A stretch of 64,000 bases of DNA, taken from Aminobacter ciceronei (lineage in GTDB: Bacteria > Pseudomonadota > Alphaproteobacteria > Rhizobiales > Rhizobiaceae). Positions 1 through 7,957 of this stretch are shown here, piece by piece. The notes beneath the pieces were generated by a model. It was not told the origin of the DNA and did no database searches. It was given only the letters and a program-made list of their open reading frames with translations. Location of the stretch: assembly GCF_014138625.1 (NCBI RefSeq), contig NZ_JACJHY010000033.1, positions 1 through 64,000 on the forward strand, given 5' to 3'. Both the position numbers and the translations under genes were made by a program. How positions within the stretch are numbered: the first letter of the stretch is position 1; the number at the start of each line of letters is the position of its first letter.

Positions 1-12
1 AACTGAAACTGA

Positions 13-49
13 AAGGGCTGGCCCCTGTGCAATACAGGACCCAGCCCTT
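13..49. other. hairpin, possible terminator of a gene left of the window
   Basis: A 9-bp perfect stem (aagggctgg with ccagccctt) encloses a 5-bp inner stem (cctgt with acagg) around a GCAAT loop. No run of T follows on the plus strand, so it is either a weak terminator or a small palindromic element. The gene it would serve lies outside the window. Confidence 0.35.
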
Positions 50-191
50 AAATCTACCAGCTCAATGAACCGTCCAACTTTACGGGGTCAGTTCAAAAAA
101 GCGGGGCGTTTTTTGTTTTCTGCCCGCTGCTTTGCGTAGCGAGACGGAAAACGCCCTCGCACTTCCCGGAATTGCTTCTGGAGTCCCCGAC

Positions 192-959
192 ATGAAGGAC
201 TGGTCCGCCGCGCAATATCTCAAATTCGAGGACGAGCGGACGCGGCCGTCCCGGGACCTTCTGGCGCAAATCCCGCTGGAGCGGCCGAGAAGAGTGGTCG
301 ACATCGGCTGTGGGCCGGGCAATTCGACCGAGCTTCTGGTCGAGCGCTGGCCGGATTCGACGGTTTCCGGCTTCGACACGTCGCCCGACATGATCGAGCA
401 GGCCAGGCGTCGGCTGCCCGATGTAGAGTTCCAGCTCGCCAATGCGCGCGACTGGACGCCCGACGAGCCCGTCGACGTGATGTTCGCCAATGCCGTGTTC
501 CAGTGGCTGCCGGACCATCAGGCCGTTCTGGCACGCCTGATGACGCTGCTCGCCCCGGGCGGGTACCTCGCAGTGCAGATGCCCGACAATATCGGCGAGC
601 CGTCGCATATGGCGATGCGCGAGACCGCAGCCGCAGTGCCCTTCGCCGCCAGGATCGCAGGCGCCGCCCGCGCGCAATTGCCATCGGTCGTTTCATATTA
701 TGACCTGCTCGTGCCGCTGTCGGCGCGGGTCGACATCTGGCACACCGTCTACAACCACCCGCTGGCGGACGCCGCGGCGATCGTCGAGTGGGTCAAGGGA
801 ACGGGGCTCAAGCCCTTCGTCGATCCGCTCGAACCGGCCGAGCGCGAAGCCTATCTCGCCGCCTACACGGCGCGCATCGCCGCTGCCTATCCGCCCGCCG
901 CCGACGGCAAGGTGCTGTTGCGCTTTCCCAGGATCTTCCTGGTGGCACAGCGAGCATAG
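192..959 (+). CDS. tam: trans-aconitate 2-methyltransferase
   Basis: This 255-residue cytosolic SAM-dependent methyltransferase matches the length of the Tam family (about 256). Tam methylates trans-aconitate, an inhibitory by-product of cis-aconitate in the citric acid cycle. The class I SAM-binding motif I ([15 protein letters not shown]) sits near residues 33-47, and an acidic loop with [11 protein letters not shown] follows. The ATG at 192 is chosen because the protein then begins [16 protein letters not shown], the usual Tam start; the frame is open further upstream to 132, but that would add an atypical extension. It is a single gene with no operon partner in view. The family assignment is from remembered motifs. 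Confidence 0.88.
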   Translation: MKDWSAAQYLKFEDERTRPSRDLLAQIPLERPRRVVDIGCGPGNSTELLVERWPDSTVSGFDTSPDMIEQARRRLPDVEFQLANARDWTPDEPVDVMFANAVFQWLPDHQAVLARLMTLLAPGGYLAVQMPDNIGEPSHMAMRETAAAVPFAARIAGAARAQLPSVVSYYDLLVPLSARVDIWHTVYNHPLADAAAIVEWVKGTGLKPFVDPLEPAEREAYLAAYTARIAAAYPPAADGKVLLRFPRIFLVAQRA

Positions 960-1161
960 GGCGGGATATCGGGGCGAGTGTTGCGTTCAGGGCGTATTCG
1001 AACGCCTCCATGTGACGTAATCTGCACTTGGCGAGTCTGCTGGAGACGGGGGCAGGATGCGCCGGGGCCTGATGGCTCCATTTTCGTCGCTGGAGCATGG
1101 GTTTTTCCGAAGCGGTAACTGCTATCGGGCATGCTGCGGAAATTCAGGCATGGACGGTCTT

Positions 1162-2283
1162 ATGCATCGCGTCATCATCAGTGGCATCGGCGTCGAAATT
1201 CCCCAGGCAACGATCAGCAACGACGAACTTGTCGAGAGCTTCAACGCCTGGGCCGACATCGAGAACATCAAGCGCGAAGCCGCAGGGCAGGAGCCGATCA
1301 AGAGATCGGACAGCGACTTCATCGTCTATGCCTCCGGCGTGAAGAATCGGCACGTCCACACGCTCGACGGCATTCTCGACCCTGAGCGGATGACGCCGCG
1401 CATCGCGCCGCGCGCCGACGACGTCCTTTCGGTCGAGGCCGAGTTCGGTGTTGCCTCGGCACGCGAGGCGCTCGCCCATGCCGGGCTCACCGGCGCCGAC
1501 ATCGACATGGTGATCTGCGCCGCCTCGCACCAGCAGCGACCTTATCCGGCGATCTCGATCGAGATCCAGAAGGAGCTCGGCATCGAGGGTGCTGCCTTCG
1601 ACATGAGCCTCGGCTGCTCGTCGGCGGCGGCCGCCCTGCACGTCGCTTTCAATCTCGTCCGCTCGGGCGGACAGAAGCGCGTGCTGATCGTGACGCCCGA
1701 GATCATCACCGGGCACCTCAATTTCCGTGACCGCCAGACGCATTTCATCTTCGGCGACGCCTCGGTGGCGATGGTCGTCGAGGCAATTGGACCCAAGGAG
1801 ACCCGGCCGGGGCGCTTCGAGATGCTCGACACGCGCAACTGGACGCAGTTCTCCAACAATATCCGCACCAATTTCGGCTTCCTGCTGCGTGCCGGACAGG
1901 AAAACACCTCCGTCGTCGAGATGGAGGGCAACATGATCAAGCAGGTCGGCAACAAGGTGTTCAAGGAGGTGACCCATGCGGCGCATCGCTTCATCACCGC
2001 CTTTCTCGCCGACCACGGCATGACACCGTCCGACATCAGGCGCTACTGGCTGCACCAGGCCAATGCGCGGATGAACGCGATGATCCTGAAGCTGGCGCTC
2101 GGCCATGATGCCGACCACGACAAGGCGCCGATGGTGCTGGAGCGGCTGGGCAACACGGCGGCGGCCGGTGCGGTCATCGCGCTCAAGGAAAACCACGAGG
2201 ACATGAAGGCGGGCGACCACGGGTTGATCTGCGCCTTCGGCGCCGGCTACTCGATCGGCGGCGCGCTGGTCCGCATGATGTGA
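1162..2283 (+). CDS. beta-ketoacyl-ACP synthase III family protein (FabH-like)
   Basis: This thiolase-fold condensing enzyme has about 373 residues and the FabH triad: Cys152 in SLGCSSA, His298 in WLHQANARMN and Asn331 in RLGNTAAAG. FabH enzymes condense acyl-CoA with malonyl-ACP. It is about 50 residues longer than housekeeping FabH (about 320), with extra sequence around residues 28-72 (NAWADIENIKREAAGQEP). It is also not beside plsX, where the main fabH normally sits. It is therefore more likely a specialised paralogue, perhaps for an unusual acyl chain. The start could be ATG 1150 or ATG 1162; the latter has GGACGG just upstream and gives MHRVIISGIG, the usual N-terminus. The substrate is unknown. 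Confidence 0.8.
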   Translation: MHRVIISGIGVEIPQATISNDELVESFNAWADIENIKREAAGQEPIKRSDSDFIVYASGVKNRHVHTLDGILDPERMTPRIAPRADDVLSVEAEFGVASAREALAHAGLTGADIDMVICAASHQQRPYPAISIEIQKELGIEGAAFDMSLGCSSAAAALHVAFNLVRSGGQKRVLIVTPEIITGHLNFRDRQTHFIFGDASVAMVVEAIGPKETRPGRFEMLDTRNWTQFSNNIRTNFGFLLRAGQENTSVVEMEGNMIKQVGNKVFKEVTHAAHRFITAFLADHGMTPSDIRRYWLHQANARMNAMILKLALGHDADHDKAPMVLERLGNTAAAGAVIALKENHEDMKAGDHGLICAFGAGYSIGGALVRMM

Positions 2284-2395
2284 AGGGGCGACCAGGGGAT
2301 CGATCAGTTCGGATGATCGCCGGGATCAGGCTTTTTGTCTAGATTTCCCGGGTCATGCCGTTCAAAGCAGCAGTCCTAAACCGAGAAGGCTAAAG

Positions 2396-3013
2396 ATGCT
2401 CGACCCGACCATGCACCGCGAGGGCGAACCTGAAATCCTGCCGGGCCGCAAATTCGCGGCGCGCGTTGCCGGTGTCTACACCGCGCCGGAAGACCATTTC
2501 GTCACCTGGGCGGTGGAAACGCTGCCGCTGACCTTCGAGGGCATCGTCGGCGATGTCCATGCTGGTCACACCAGGCGCTCCGGCGGGCGCGAGCCGTGGT
2601 ATCCGCGAGGCACCGAGATGCGCAACGAGCGGCAGCTGTCGATCGTCGCACCCGACGAGATGGCAATCGTCGCCGAGCGCATGGGCCTTGCCGAGATCAA
2701 ACCGGAGTGGATCGGCGCCAATCTCCTGCTCGAGGGCGTGCCAATGCTGTCGATGCTGCCCTCGGGCACCATGCTGTTCTTCAAGGGTGGCGTGACGATC
2801 AAGATCGACGGCCAGAACGCGCCGTGCCGCGTTGCCGGTCGCTCGATCGCCGAGCATGCCGGCATGGTCGACCACGACGCCGGCTCGCTGCTGTTTCCGA
2901 AAGTGTCGCGCCGGCTGCGCGGGCTCGTCGGCTGGGTCGAGAAGCCCGGTGTGATTGCGGCCGGCGAAGAGGTCTCGGTGCGGGTGCCCGAGCAGTGGAT
3001 CTACAGGGCGTGA
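2396..3013 (+). CDS. MOSC domain-containing protein
   Basis: This protein of 205 residues carries a MOSC (molybdenum cofactor sulfurase C-terminal) domain over most of its length. The hallmark conserved cysteine is Cys144 in the NAPCRVAG context, preceded by GGVTIKIDGQ. MOSC proteins bind molybdopterin-like cofactors or carry sulfur to metal centres, and stand-alone bacterial members (YiiM/YuaD-like) are often linked to detoxification of N-hydroxylated compounds. The ATG at 2396 has a GAAGG ribosome binding site 8 bases upstream. It is a single gene convergent with the next one, 16 bases away. No molybdenum enzyme lies nearby, so the partner is unknown. Confidence 0.82.
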   Translation: MLDPTMHREGEPEILPGRKFAARVAGVYTAPEDHFVTWAVETLPLTFEGIVGDVHAGHTRRSGGREPWYPRGTEMRNERQLSIVAPDEMAIVAERMGLAEIKPEWIGANLLLEGVPMLSMLPSGTMLFFKGGVTIKIDGQNAPCRVAGRSIAEHAGMVDHDAGSLLFPKVSRRLRGLVGWVEKPGVIAAGEEVSVRVPEQWIYRA

Positions 3014-3029
3014 GCACAGCCCCTACCGG

Positions 3030-3977
3030 TCAGGGATAGGTGACCGGCATCGACCAGTCGGGGTCGTCGTGTTTCGCCCAATAGGCGTCTTTCAACCTTG
3101 TGGTAACAGGGCCAACCTTGCCATTGGCAACGTCAGTCCCGTCGATCTTGGTCACCGGCATGATTCCGCCGGCGGTCGAGGTGATGAACACCTCGTCGGC
3201 GCCAAGCAATGCATCGACGCTGACGATAACGGCTTCGGCGACAAGGCCGGCTTCGGCACAGAGGTCGAAGACGCTGCGCCGGGTGATGCCGGGCAGGACG
3301 CCGGTTGCCGGCGTCGCCAGGCGCCCGTTCTTCACGGCAAAGACATTGAAGCCCGGGCCCTCGGCGACATTGCCGTTGAAGTCGAGCAGCAGTGCCGTCT
3401 CGGCGTTGTTGTCATAGGCATCGTAGAGGCCACACACGAGGTCGAGCCAGTGGTAGTTCTTGATTGCGGGGTCGATCGAGGCCGGCGGGATCCGCACGCG
3501 CTGGCTGATCGACACATGCAGGCCGCGCTCTAGCTGCTCAGGATTGGCGACAGAGCCGAACGGCACGGCGAAGGCCATGAAACGGTTGGTGGCGTCGCGC
3601 GGGTCGCGGCTGAAGTTCGGCGAGGCGCCGCGGGTGCACAGCATCTCGACATAGGCCGAGCGATGCCCCGACAGCGCCACGCAATTGTGCAGGATCTCGG
3701 TGACGCCAGCCCGGTCGAAGGGGATCGACATACGCAGCCGCTCCAACCCGCTGAAAAAGCGCTCGATATGCAGGTCGAGCCGGAAGAAGGCGCCGTTCCA
3801 GACATGGACAGTGTCGTAGGTCGCGTCCGAATGCAGGAAGCCCCAGTCGAGTACCGAGATCTTGGCTTCCGACATCGGCAGATATTGGCCGTCGAGGAAG
3901 GCGATGCCTTGGGGATAGGCATGCGGATCCACGTGGCGGGGTTCGATCGCCGGCAATTGCTGTGGCTTGACGTCCAT
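3030..3977 (-). CDS. class IV (fold type IV) PLP aminotransferase, (R)-amine transaminase-like
   Basis: This 315-residue PLP enzyme belongs to the branched-chain/D-amino-acid aminotransferase family. The Schiff-base lysine is Lys173 in DPAIKNYHWLDL, Glu206 in NVAEGPGFNVF contacts the pyridine nitrogen, and the phosphate cup is in TSTAGGIMPV. The N-terminal KISVLDWGFLHSDATYD region, RIPPASIDPAIKN and the GPVT...YWA tail resemble what I remember of fungal (R)-selective amine transaminases more than IlvE or DadT. The substrate is inferred, not shown. The start ATG at 3977 has GGAGAACC upstream. Its 3' end is convergent with the MOSC gene. It may alternatively act on D-amino acids or pyruvate-linked amines. 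Confidence 0.82.
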   Translation of the reverse strand: MDVKPQQLPAIEPRHVDPHAYPQGIAFLDGQYLPMSEAKISVLDWGFLHSDATYDTVHVWNGAFFRLDLHIERFFSGLERLRMSIPFDRAGVTEILHNCVALSGHRSAYVEMLCTRGASPNFSRDPRDATNRFMAFAVPFGSVANPEQLERGLHVSISQRVRIPPASIDPAIKNYHWLDLVCGLYDAYDNNAETALLLDFNGNVAEGPGFNVFAVKNGRLATPATGVLPGITRRSVFDLCAEAGLVAEAVIVSVDALLGADEVFITSTAGGIMPVTKIDGTDVANGKVGPVTTRLKDAYWAKHDDPDWSMPVTYP

Positions 3978-4137
3978 TGTCGCTGGTTCTCCGCGTCCAG
4001 GATGATTGACCGGAGTATGCCGCCTCGCGATACGCCATCTCGGTCAAAATGCCGGGCCAGATGACGCAGGCTGATCAAAATCCCGGCCTTGCTGAAACAA
4101 GAGCAATGCAGTCGAGCCGTTTGAAGAGCGAATGCAG

Positions 4138-4629
4138 TTATACGGCGACGCGCGGTTCGAACTTGACGCGGTCCAGCATGATCATCGAGCGGAACTTGCG
4201 TATATTGGGATTGGAGTAGAGCCACTTGCGGGTGAATGCCTCATAAGCGTCGATGTCTTCGACGTTGACGATCACCACGAAATCGGCGCCGCCCGTCACC
4301 ATGTAGCATTGGGTCACTTCGGGCGCTGCGCGCATCTGCCGCTTGAACGCGTCGACAAGATCGCGCTGCTCGGCCTCGAGGTCGATGTTGATCACCGCTG
4401 TCAGCGATTTGCCGACGGCTACAGGATCGAGGATCGAAACGTCGGCGATGATGACACCGGCATCGCGCAGGCGCTTGACCCGTCGCATGCAGGAGGCTGC
4501 CGACGAGGCGACCCGCTCGGCAAGTTCGGCGAAGGACAGCCGGTTGTCCTGTTGCAGAGCGGCCAGGATACGGCGGTCGAGCTCGTCGAGCGGCACAGCA
4601 CTTCGGCTGTTGGGCTGCGTTCCGGTCAT
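4138..4629 (-). CDS. Lrp/AsnC family transcriptional regulator
   Basis: This 163-residue regulator has an N-terminal AsnC-type winged helix (LDELDRRILAALQQDNRLSFAELAERV, then CMRRVKRLRDAGVI) and a C-terminal RAM ligand-binding domain (YMVTGGADFVVIVNVEDIDAYEAF). Such proteins sense amino acids and form octameric rings on DNA. The start at 4629 is chosen because its ATG overlaps the stop codon of the upstream DUF2293 gene by 3 bases, with the stop beginning one base further on. That makes it the third gene of a trmO-DUF2293-lrp operon. An open upstream extension exists but lies inside the neighbouring gene. The regulated amino acid is not visible. Confidence 0.88.
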   Translation of the reverse strand: MTGTQPNSRSAVPLDELDRRILAALQQDNRLSFAELAERVASSAASCMRRVKRLRDAGVIIADVSILDPVAVGKSLTAVINIDLEAEQRDLVDAFKRQMRAAPEVTQCYMVTGGADFVVIVNVEDIDAYEAFTRKWLYSNPNIRKFRSMIMLDRVKFEPRVAV

Positions 4630-4940
4630 TCCAAATCCTCGTCTGCGTCGAGCAGGCGGGTAGCGCGCCAGCGGGTGAGGGTGGCGTTGACCTGGTCGAT
4701 GACGAAGAAGCGGGCGGAATCGCGGTCGTAACCCTCCGACAGCAGCTTCTCGTAGTCGGTATGGGCATGGCGGACATGGGCGACGGTCGCCAGCCACACG
4801 GCGATCGACGGCGGCAGCGTCTTCAGATGCACAGCGAGCGCGTCGGCGCGGATGGCTTCCGTGTCGGCATAAGGCGCGAGTGGCAGGAGCGCGGTCAGCG
4901 ATTTGGCCACTGCACGTTGGCGGCCAGTGGAGGCTGGCAT
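4626..4940 (-). CDS. DUF2293 domain-containing protein
   Basis: This small protein of 104 residues is made almost wholly of the DUF2293 domain, recognised by WLATVAHVRHAHTDYEKLL, GYDRDSARFFVIDQVN and RWRATRLL. The function of this family is unknown. The many His, Tyr and Arg residues in the core motif suggest nucleic-acid or metal contact, but that is speculation. Its start follows the trmO stop by two bases and its end overlaps the lrp start, so all three genes are probably one transcript. The linkage to a tRNA-modifying enzyme is the only functional hint here. Confidence 0.82.
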   Translation of the reverse strand: MPASTGRQRAVAKSLTALLPLAPYADTEAIRADALAVHLKTLPPSIAVWLATVAHVRHAHTDYEKLLSEGYDRDSARFFVIDQVNATLTRWRATRLLDADEDLE

Positions 4941-4942
4941 GG

Positions 4943-5452
4943 TCAGGCGTCCTTGCTCGGACGCGTCGCGTCGGGAATGGCGTCGACTGAAGCGAAGTAG
5001 GGTTTCAGGTCGATGACCGGTGTGCCATCCAACGCATCGATGGCATCGAGCTCGATCACGCCGTTTTCCATGTCGAGCGAGACGATCGCCGCGACGTGAA
5101 GGCCGATAGGGTTCGGTCGGGCAGGCGAGCGCAGGGCAAAAACGCCTTTCGCGTCAGAGGCATGGCGCGGTTTCTGGACAATCAGATTCCGCGGCGCCTG
5201 TTCGAACCAGCTAAGCACGACGACATGGCTGAAGCCGGCAAGGCCGGCGAGCCCGGCACGGTAGGGGACGTCGACGGTGACGGTCGCGCCACCGCCACGC
5301 TCGCGGGCGGCGTTCATGTTCTTGGGGCAGTGCTCGCGCTGCTTCCAGGGCGAGGCGATGCGGCCGATATAGGCGAGGCGGGCGTCGTCGGCGTCAGCCG
5401 CCGGATCGCCGGCGAGCGGGATTTCGCCCTCGCGCTGTTCGAACATCTTCAT
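4943..5452 (-). CDS. trmO: tRNA (N6-threonylcarbamoyladenosine(37)-N6)-methyltransferase TrmO
   Basis: This 169-residue protein of the TsaA/YaeB (UPF0066) beta-barrel family N6-methylates t6A37 of threonine tRNAs using SAM. Visible family motifs are IGRIASPWKQREHCPKN, GFSHVVVLSWF and ALRSPARPNPIGLH, which form the SAM site. The start at 5452 is chosen because GGGAGG lies five bases upstream. Another ATG in frame at 5524 exists but falls inside the palindromic operator of the divergent gene. It is the first gene of a three-gene operon. The family typically carries a short C-terminal extension in enterics, which is absent here. Confidence 0.85.
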   Translation of the reverse strand: MKMFEQREGEIPLAGDPAADADDARLAYIGRIASPWKQREHCPKNMNAARERGGGATVTVDVPYRAGLAGLAGFSHVVVLSWFEQAPRNLIVQKPRHASDAKGVFALRSPARPNPIGLHVAAIVSLDMENGVIELDAIDALDGTPVIDLKPYFASVDAIPDATRPSKDA

Positions 5453-5522
5453 GCCGCCTCCCACGGTCGCGCCATTTTCTTGCCCGCATGCGACATTGGG
5501 CGTTGCAATCATTCGCTGCGTC

Positions 5523-5542
5523 ACATAAAGATATGTTTATGT
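5523..5542. promoter_or_regulatory. 20-bp palindromic operator for the ArsR-methyltransferase/metF operon
   Basis: The sequence ACATAAAGATATGTTTATGT is an inverted repeat with one mismatched pair. It lies 22 bases before the ArsR-type regulator start and overlaps a possible -10 (a TTGCAA -35 at 5504-5509 is 16-17 bases upstream). Position and symmetry fit an ArsR-family dimer site. It resembles the AT-rich SahR-type motifs reported for SAM-cycle genes in Proteobacteria, as I remember them. It could also affect the divergent trmO operon. Confidence 0.65.
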
Positions 5543-5564
5543 CTTTTGGCGAGAACCAAAGCCG

Positions 5565-6572
5565 ATGCATGTGACGCTCGACACCATGGTAGATACCTTG
5601 AAGGCGGCGGCCGAATCCAGCCGGCTTCGCATCCTGACGCTGCTTTCACGTGGCGACCTGACGGTTTCCGACCTGACCGAGATCCTCGGCCAGTCGCAGC
5701 CGCGCGTTTCGCGTCATCTCAAGCTGTTGCTCGAGGCGGGGCTGATCGATCGCTACCAGGAAGGATCCTGGGCGTTCTTCCGGCTTTCCGACGCCGACCA
5801 GGCGCGTGGCTTCGTGCAGGGGCTGGTATCAAGCATCGATACGTCAGATAGCCAGGTGGTGCGCGATTTCGAGCGTCTTGATGACGTCAAGCACAAGCGC
5901 CAGGAGCGCGCGGCCCGTTACTTCAGCGCCAATGCCGCGAGCTGGGACGAATTGCGCTCGCTGCATGCACCTGATCGCGCCGTGGAAGCCGCACTCGTCA
6001 AGCTGGTCGGCAAGCGGCCGTTCCAGTCGATGCTCGACCTCGGTACCGGCACGGGGCGCCTGCTCGAAATTTTCGCCCCGATCTATCGCCGCGGCGTCGG
6101 CATCGATCAGTCGCGCGAAATGCTGGCCGTTGCCCGCGCCAATCTCGACAAGGCAGGAATTGCCAACGCGCAGGTGCGCCAGGGCGACATCTTCTCGCCG
6201 CCGGTCGAGCGCGATGCCTTCGACCTCGTGACCATCCACCAGGTGCTGCACTATCTCGACGATCCCGCCCGCGCCATCCAGGAGGCGGCGCGGCTGCTGC
6301 GCCCTTCGGGCCGGCTGGTGATCGTCGACTTCGCCCCGCACGGGCTCGACTTCCTGCGCTCCGAGCATGCGCATGCGCGCCTCGGCTTCTCCGATCGGCA
6401 GATCGAAGACTGGCTGTCCGAGGCCGGGCTCGAACTCGAGGAGACCCAAGAATTCGAACCACGCGGCTCGGCCAAGGCCAGCCTGACCGTCAAACTCTGG
6501 CTGGCGCGCGACAAGCGCCTGCTGATCGCCGATCCCAATCCTGAACTGCAAGTCCAAAGGGAAACTGCCTGA
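5565..6572 (+). CDS. ArsR-type regulator fused to a SAM-dependent methyltransferase domain (SahR-like)
   Basis: This two-domain protein has 335 residues. Residues 1-90 are an ArsR winged helix (LRILTLLSRGDLTVSDLTEILGQSQPRVSRHLK) and residues 115-320 a class I methyltransferase with motif I LDLGTGTGRLL at 157-167 and DLVTIHQVLHYL. The pair suggests a repressor that reads SAM or S-adenosylhomocysteine with the methyltransferase-like domain, as proposed for SahR in Proteobacteria. Whether the domain still methylates anything is unknown. The stop codon TGA overlaps the metF ATG by one base, so the two are translationally coupled. A near-perfect palindrome just upstream argues for autoregulation. 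Confidence 0.85.
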   Translation: MHVTLDTMVDTLKAAAESSRLRILTLLSRGDLTVSDLTEILGQSQPRVSRHLKLLLEAGLIDRYQEGSWAFFRLSDADQARGFVQGLVSSIDTSDSQVVRDFERLDDVKHKRQERAARYFSANAASWDELRSLHAPDRAVEAALVKLVGKRPFQSMLDLGTGTGRLLEIFAPIYRRGVGIDQSREMLAVARANLDKAGIANAQVRQGDIFSPPVERDAFDLVTIHQVLHYLDDPARAIQEAARLLRPSGRLVIVDFAPHGLDFLRSEHAHARLGFSDRQIEDWLSEAGLELEETQEFEPRGSAKASLTVKLWLARDKRLLIADPNPELQVQRETA

Positions 6573-7486
6573 TGAACCAATTTCCGCTCTCCAGGCGTTC
6601 CGACATCGGCAACAAGATCCGTGTTTCCTTCGAGTTCTTCCCGCCCAAGAACGACGACATGGAGGCGCGTCTCTGGGAGACTGTGACCCGGCTCGAGCCG
6701 CTGCGTCCGCAGTTCGTTTCGGTAACTTACGGTGCCGGTGGCTCGACCCGCGAGCGTACCGCCCGCACGGTCAAGCGCATCCTTGAGGAATCGACGCTGA
6801 CGCCCGCCGCGCACATGACCTGCGTCGACGCGACCCGCGAGGAAGTCGACCAGGTGATCGCAGAGTTCGCCGCCATGGGCGTGAAGCGCTTCGTGGCGCT
6901 GCGCGGCGATCCTAAGGAGGGCGTAGGTGCTGCCTACCAGCCGCATCCCGGCGGCTACGCCAACGGCGCCGAGCTGGTCGGCGCGCTGAAGGCGCAGGGC
7001 GATTTCGACATCTCGGTTTCGGCCTACCCGGAAAAGCATCCGGAAAGCCCTGATTTCGTCACCGATTTCGACATGCTGAAGCGCAAGGTCGACAATGGCG
7101 CGACGCGCGCGGTGACCCAGTTCTTCTTCGACAACGATCTTTACGAGCGTTACGTCGAGCGCGCCCGCAAGGCCGGCATCTACATTCCGATCGTGCCGGG
7201 TGTGCTGCCGATCCACAGCTTCACCCAGGTTGCCAACTTTGCCTCGCGCTGCGGCGCCCATGTGCCGGGCTGGCTGGCCGAGCGCTTCGAAGGCCTCGAC
7301 AAGGATCCGCAGACCCATGCGCTGGTGGCGTCGGCCGTGGCGGTGGAACAGGTGCTCGACCTGGTCGAGCGCGGCGTCAACGACTTCCATTTCTACACCA
7401 TGAACCGGGCCGACCTGGTGGTGGCGGTGTGCCACATGATCGGCATCCGGCCGCAGCCAGTTGTGCAGGGATCGGCAGCCGCCTGA
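6572..7486 (+). CDS. metF: 5,10-methylenetetrahydrofolate reductase
   Basis: This 304-residue FAD-dependent TIM barrel matches MetF length (about 300). It reduces methylene-THF to methyl-THF, the methyl donor for methionine synthase. Conserved stretches are VSFEFFPPKN (catalytic Glu), FVSVTYGAGGSTRERT, ALRGDPKEG and the NGATRAVTQFFFD segment with the FAD-contacting residues. It begins on the last base of the upstream regulator stop, so it is under the same operator. The methionine synthase gene itself is not in the window. The pairing with a SAM-cycle regulator makes feedback control by SAM or SAH likely. Confidence 0.96.
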   Translation: MNQFPLSRRSDIGNKIRVSFEFFPPKNDDMEARLWETVTRLEPLRPQFVSVTYGAGGSTRERTARTVKRILEESTLTPAAHMTCVDATREEVDQVIAEFAAMGVKRFVALRGDPKEGVGAAYQPHPGGYANGAELVGALKAQGDFDISVSAYPEKHPESPDFVTDFDMLKRKVDNGATRAVTQFFFDNDLYERYVERARKAGIYIPIVPGVLPIHSFTQVANFASRCGAHVPGWLAERFEGLDKDPQTHALVASAVAVEQVLDLVERGVNDFHFYTMNRADLVVAVCHMIGIRPQPVVQGSAAA

Positions 7487-7509
7487 CGGCAATCCGACTG
7501 GGCGGAATC

Positions 7510-7538
7510 AAAAAGGCCGGGAGGGTGATCCCGGCCTT
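7510..7538 (-). terminator. rho-independent terminator, strongest on the minus strand
   Basis: A 10-bp perfect stem (AAGGCCGGGA with TCCCGGCCTT, loop of six) is followed on the minus strand by TTTTT, the signature of an intrinsic terminator for the small gene at 7588-7674. On the plus strand the tail is only CTTCTCG, so termination of metF would be weaker. It probably serves both convergent genes. Confidence 0.75.
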
Positions 7539-7587
7539 CTCGAAGCTTCCACCTTGGAGGTGCTTTGGTCTTCCGCCGTTGAACGGC

Positions 7588-7674
7588 CTATGGAAGAACT
7601 CCGACAATAAGCGCGCCGATGAAGGCAAAGGCAGCGCAAATCATGACTGCATTGATTGACCTAGTCAGTCCCAT
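7588..7674 (-). CDS. 28-residue single-pass membrane protein (small ORF)
   Basis: This very short gene encodes a 28-residue peptide beginning MGLTRSINAVM and continuing with a hydrophobic stretch (ICAAFAFIGALIVG) long enough for one membrane helix. A perfect AGGAGG lies 6 bases before the ATG. A plausible promoter (TTGTGT-16-TAGATT) lies about 33 bases upstream and an intrinsic terminator with a T run 50 bases downstream. The set looks like a complete monocistronic unit. The N-terminal Arg5 before the hydrophobic helix suggests an N-in orientation. No function is recognised; small inner-membrane regulators of transporters or kinases are one possibility. It is convergent with metF. Confidence 0.65.
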   Translation of the reverse strand: MGLTRSINAVMICAAFAFIGALIVGVLP

Positions 7675-7706
7675 GCATAGCCTCCTGTTTGCAAGCCACA
7701 GGCCGG

Positions 7707-7734
7707 AATCTAGGGGCATTTCGGTCACACACAA
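7707..7734 (-). promoter_or_regulatory. candidate sigma-70-type promoter of the 28-residue membrane protein
   Basis: On the minus strand TTGTGT (7734-7729) and TAGATT (7712-7707) are separated by 16 bases, giving a predicted start near 7700 and a 25-base leader containing the AGGAGG ribosome binding site. It fits the small gene but matches consensus only partly. Confidence 0.4.
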
Positions 7735-7957
7735 GCGAAAAATGTGCTGCATTGCGACAAGATTGTGGAAAATGCGACGCGTTTCTCACGCTTAGCCGTT
7801 GGATTTGCTTGGTAAACACACCGGCAAGGGTTGTGGAGAAATTGTGGCAAATCGATTAGCCACGACAGTGCCCAATCACCTTTTCGGAAGGCGAAAGACG
7901 GCGCTGCAGCAATCCCGAACTGGGCATTGCTCATTCCCAATGACGACCCGATTTCGC

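Noticed and set aside
5453-5522. A SAM or SAH riboswitch in front of the metF operon
   Set aside because: The leader is short and shows no matching pairing; the palindromic operator explains control better.
7760-7855. Three DnaA-box-like TGTGGNNAA sequences
   Set aside because: All differ from TGTGGATAA, spacing is irregular and gene context is not that of an origin.
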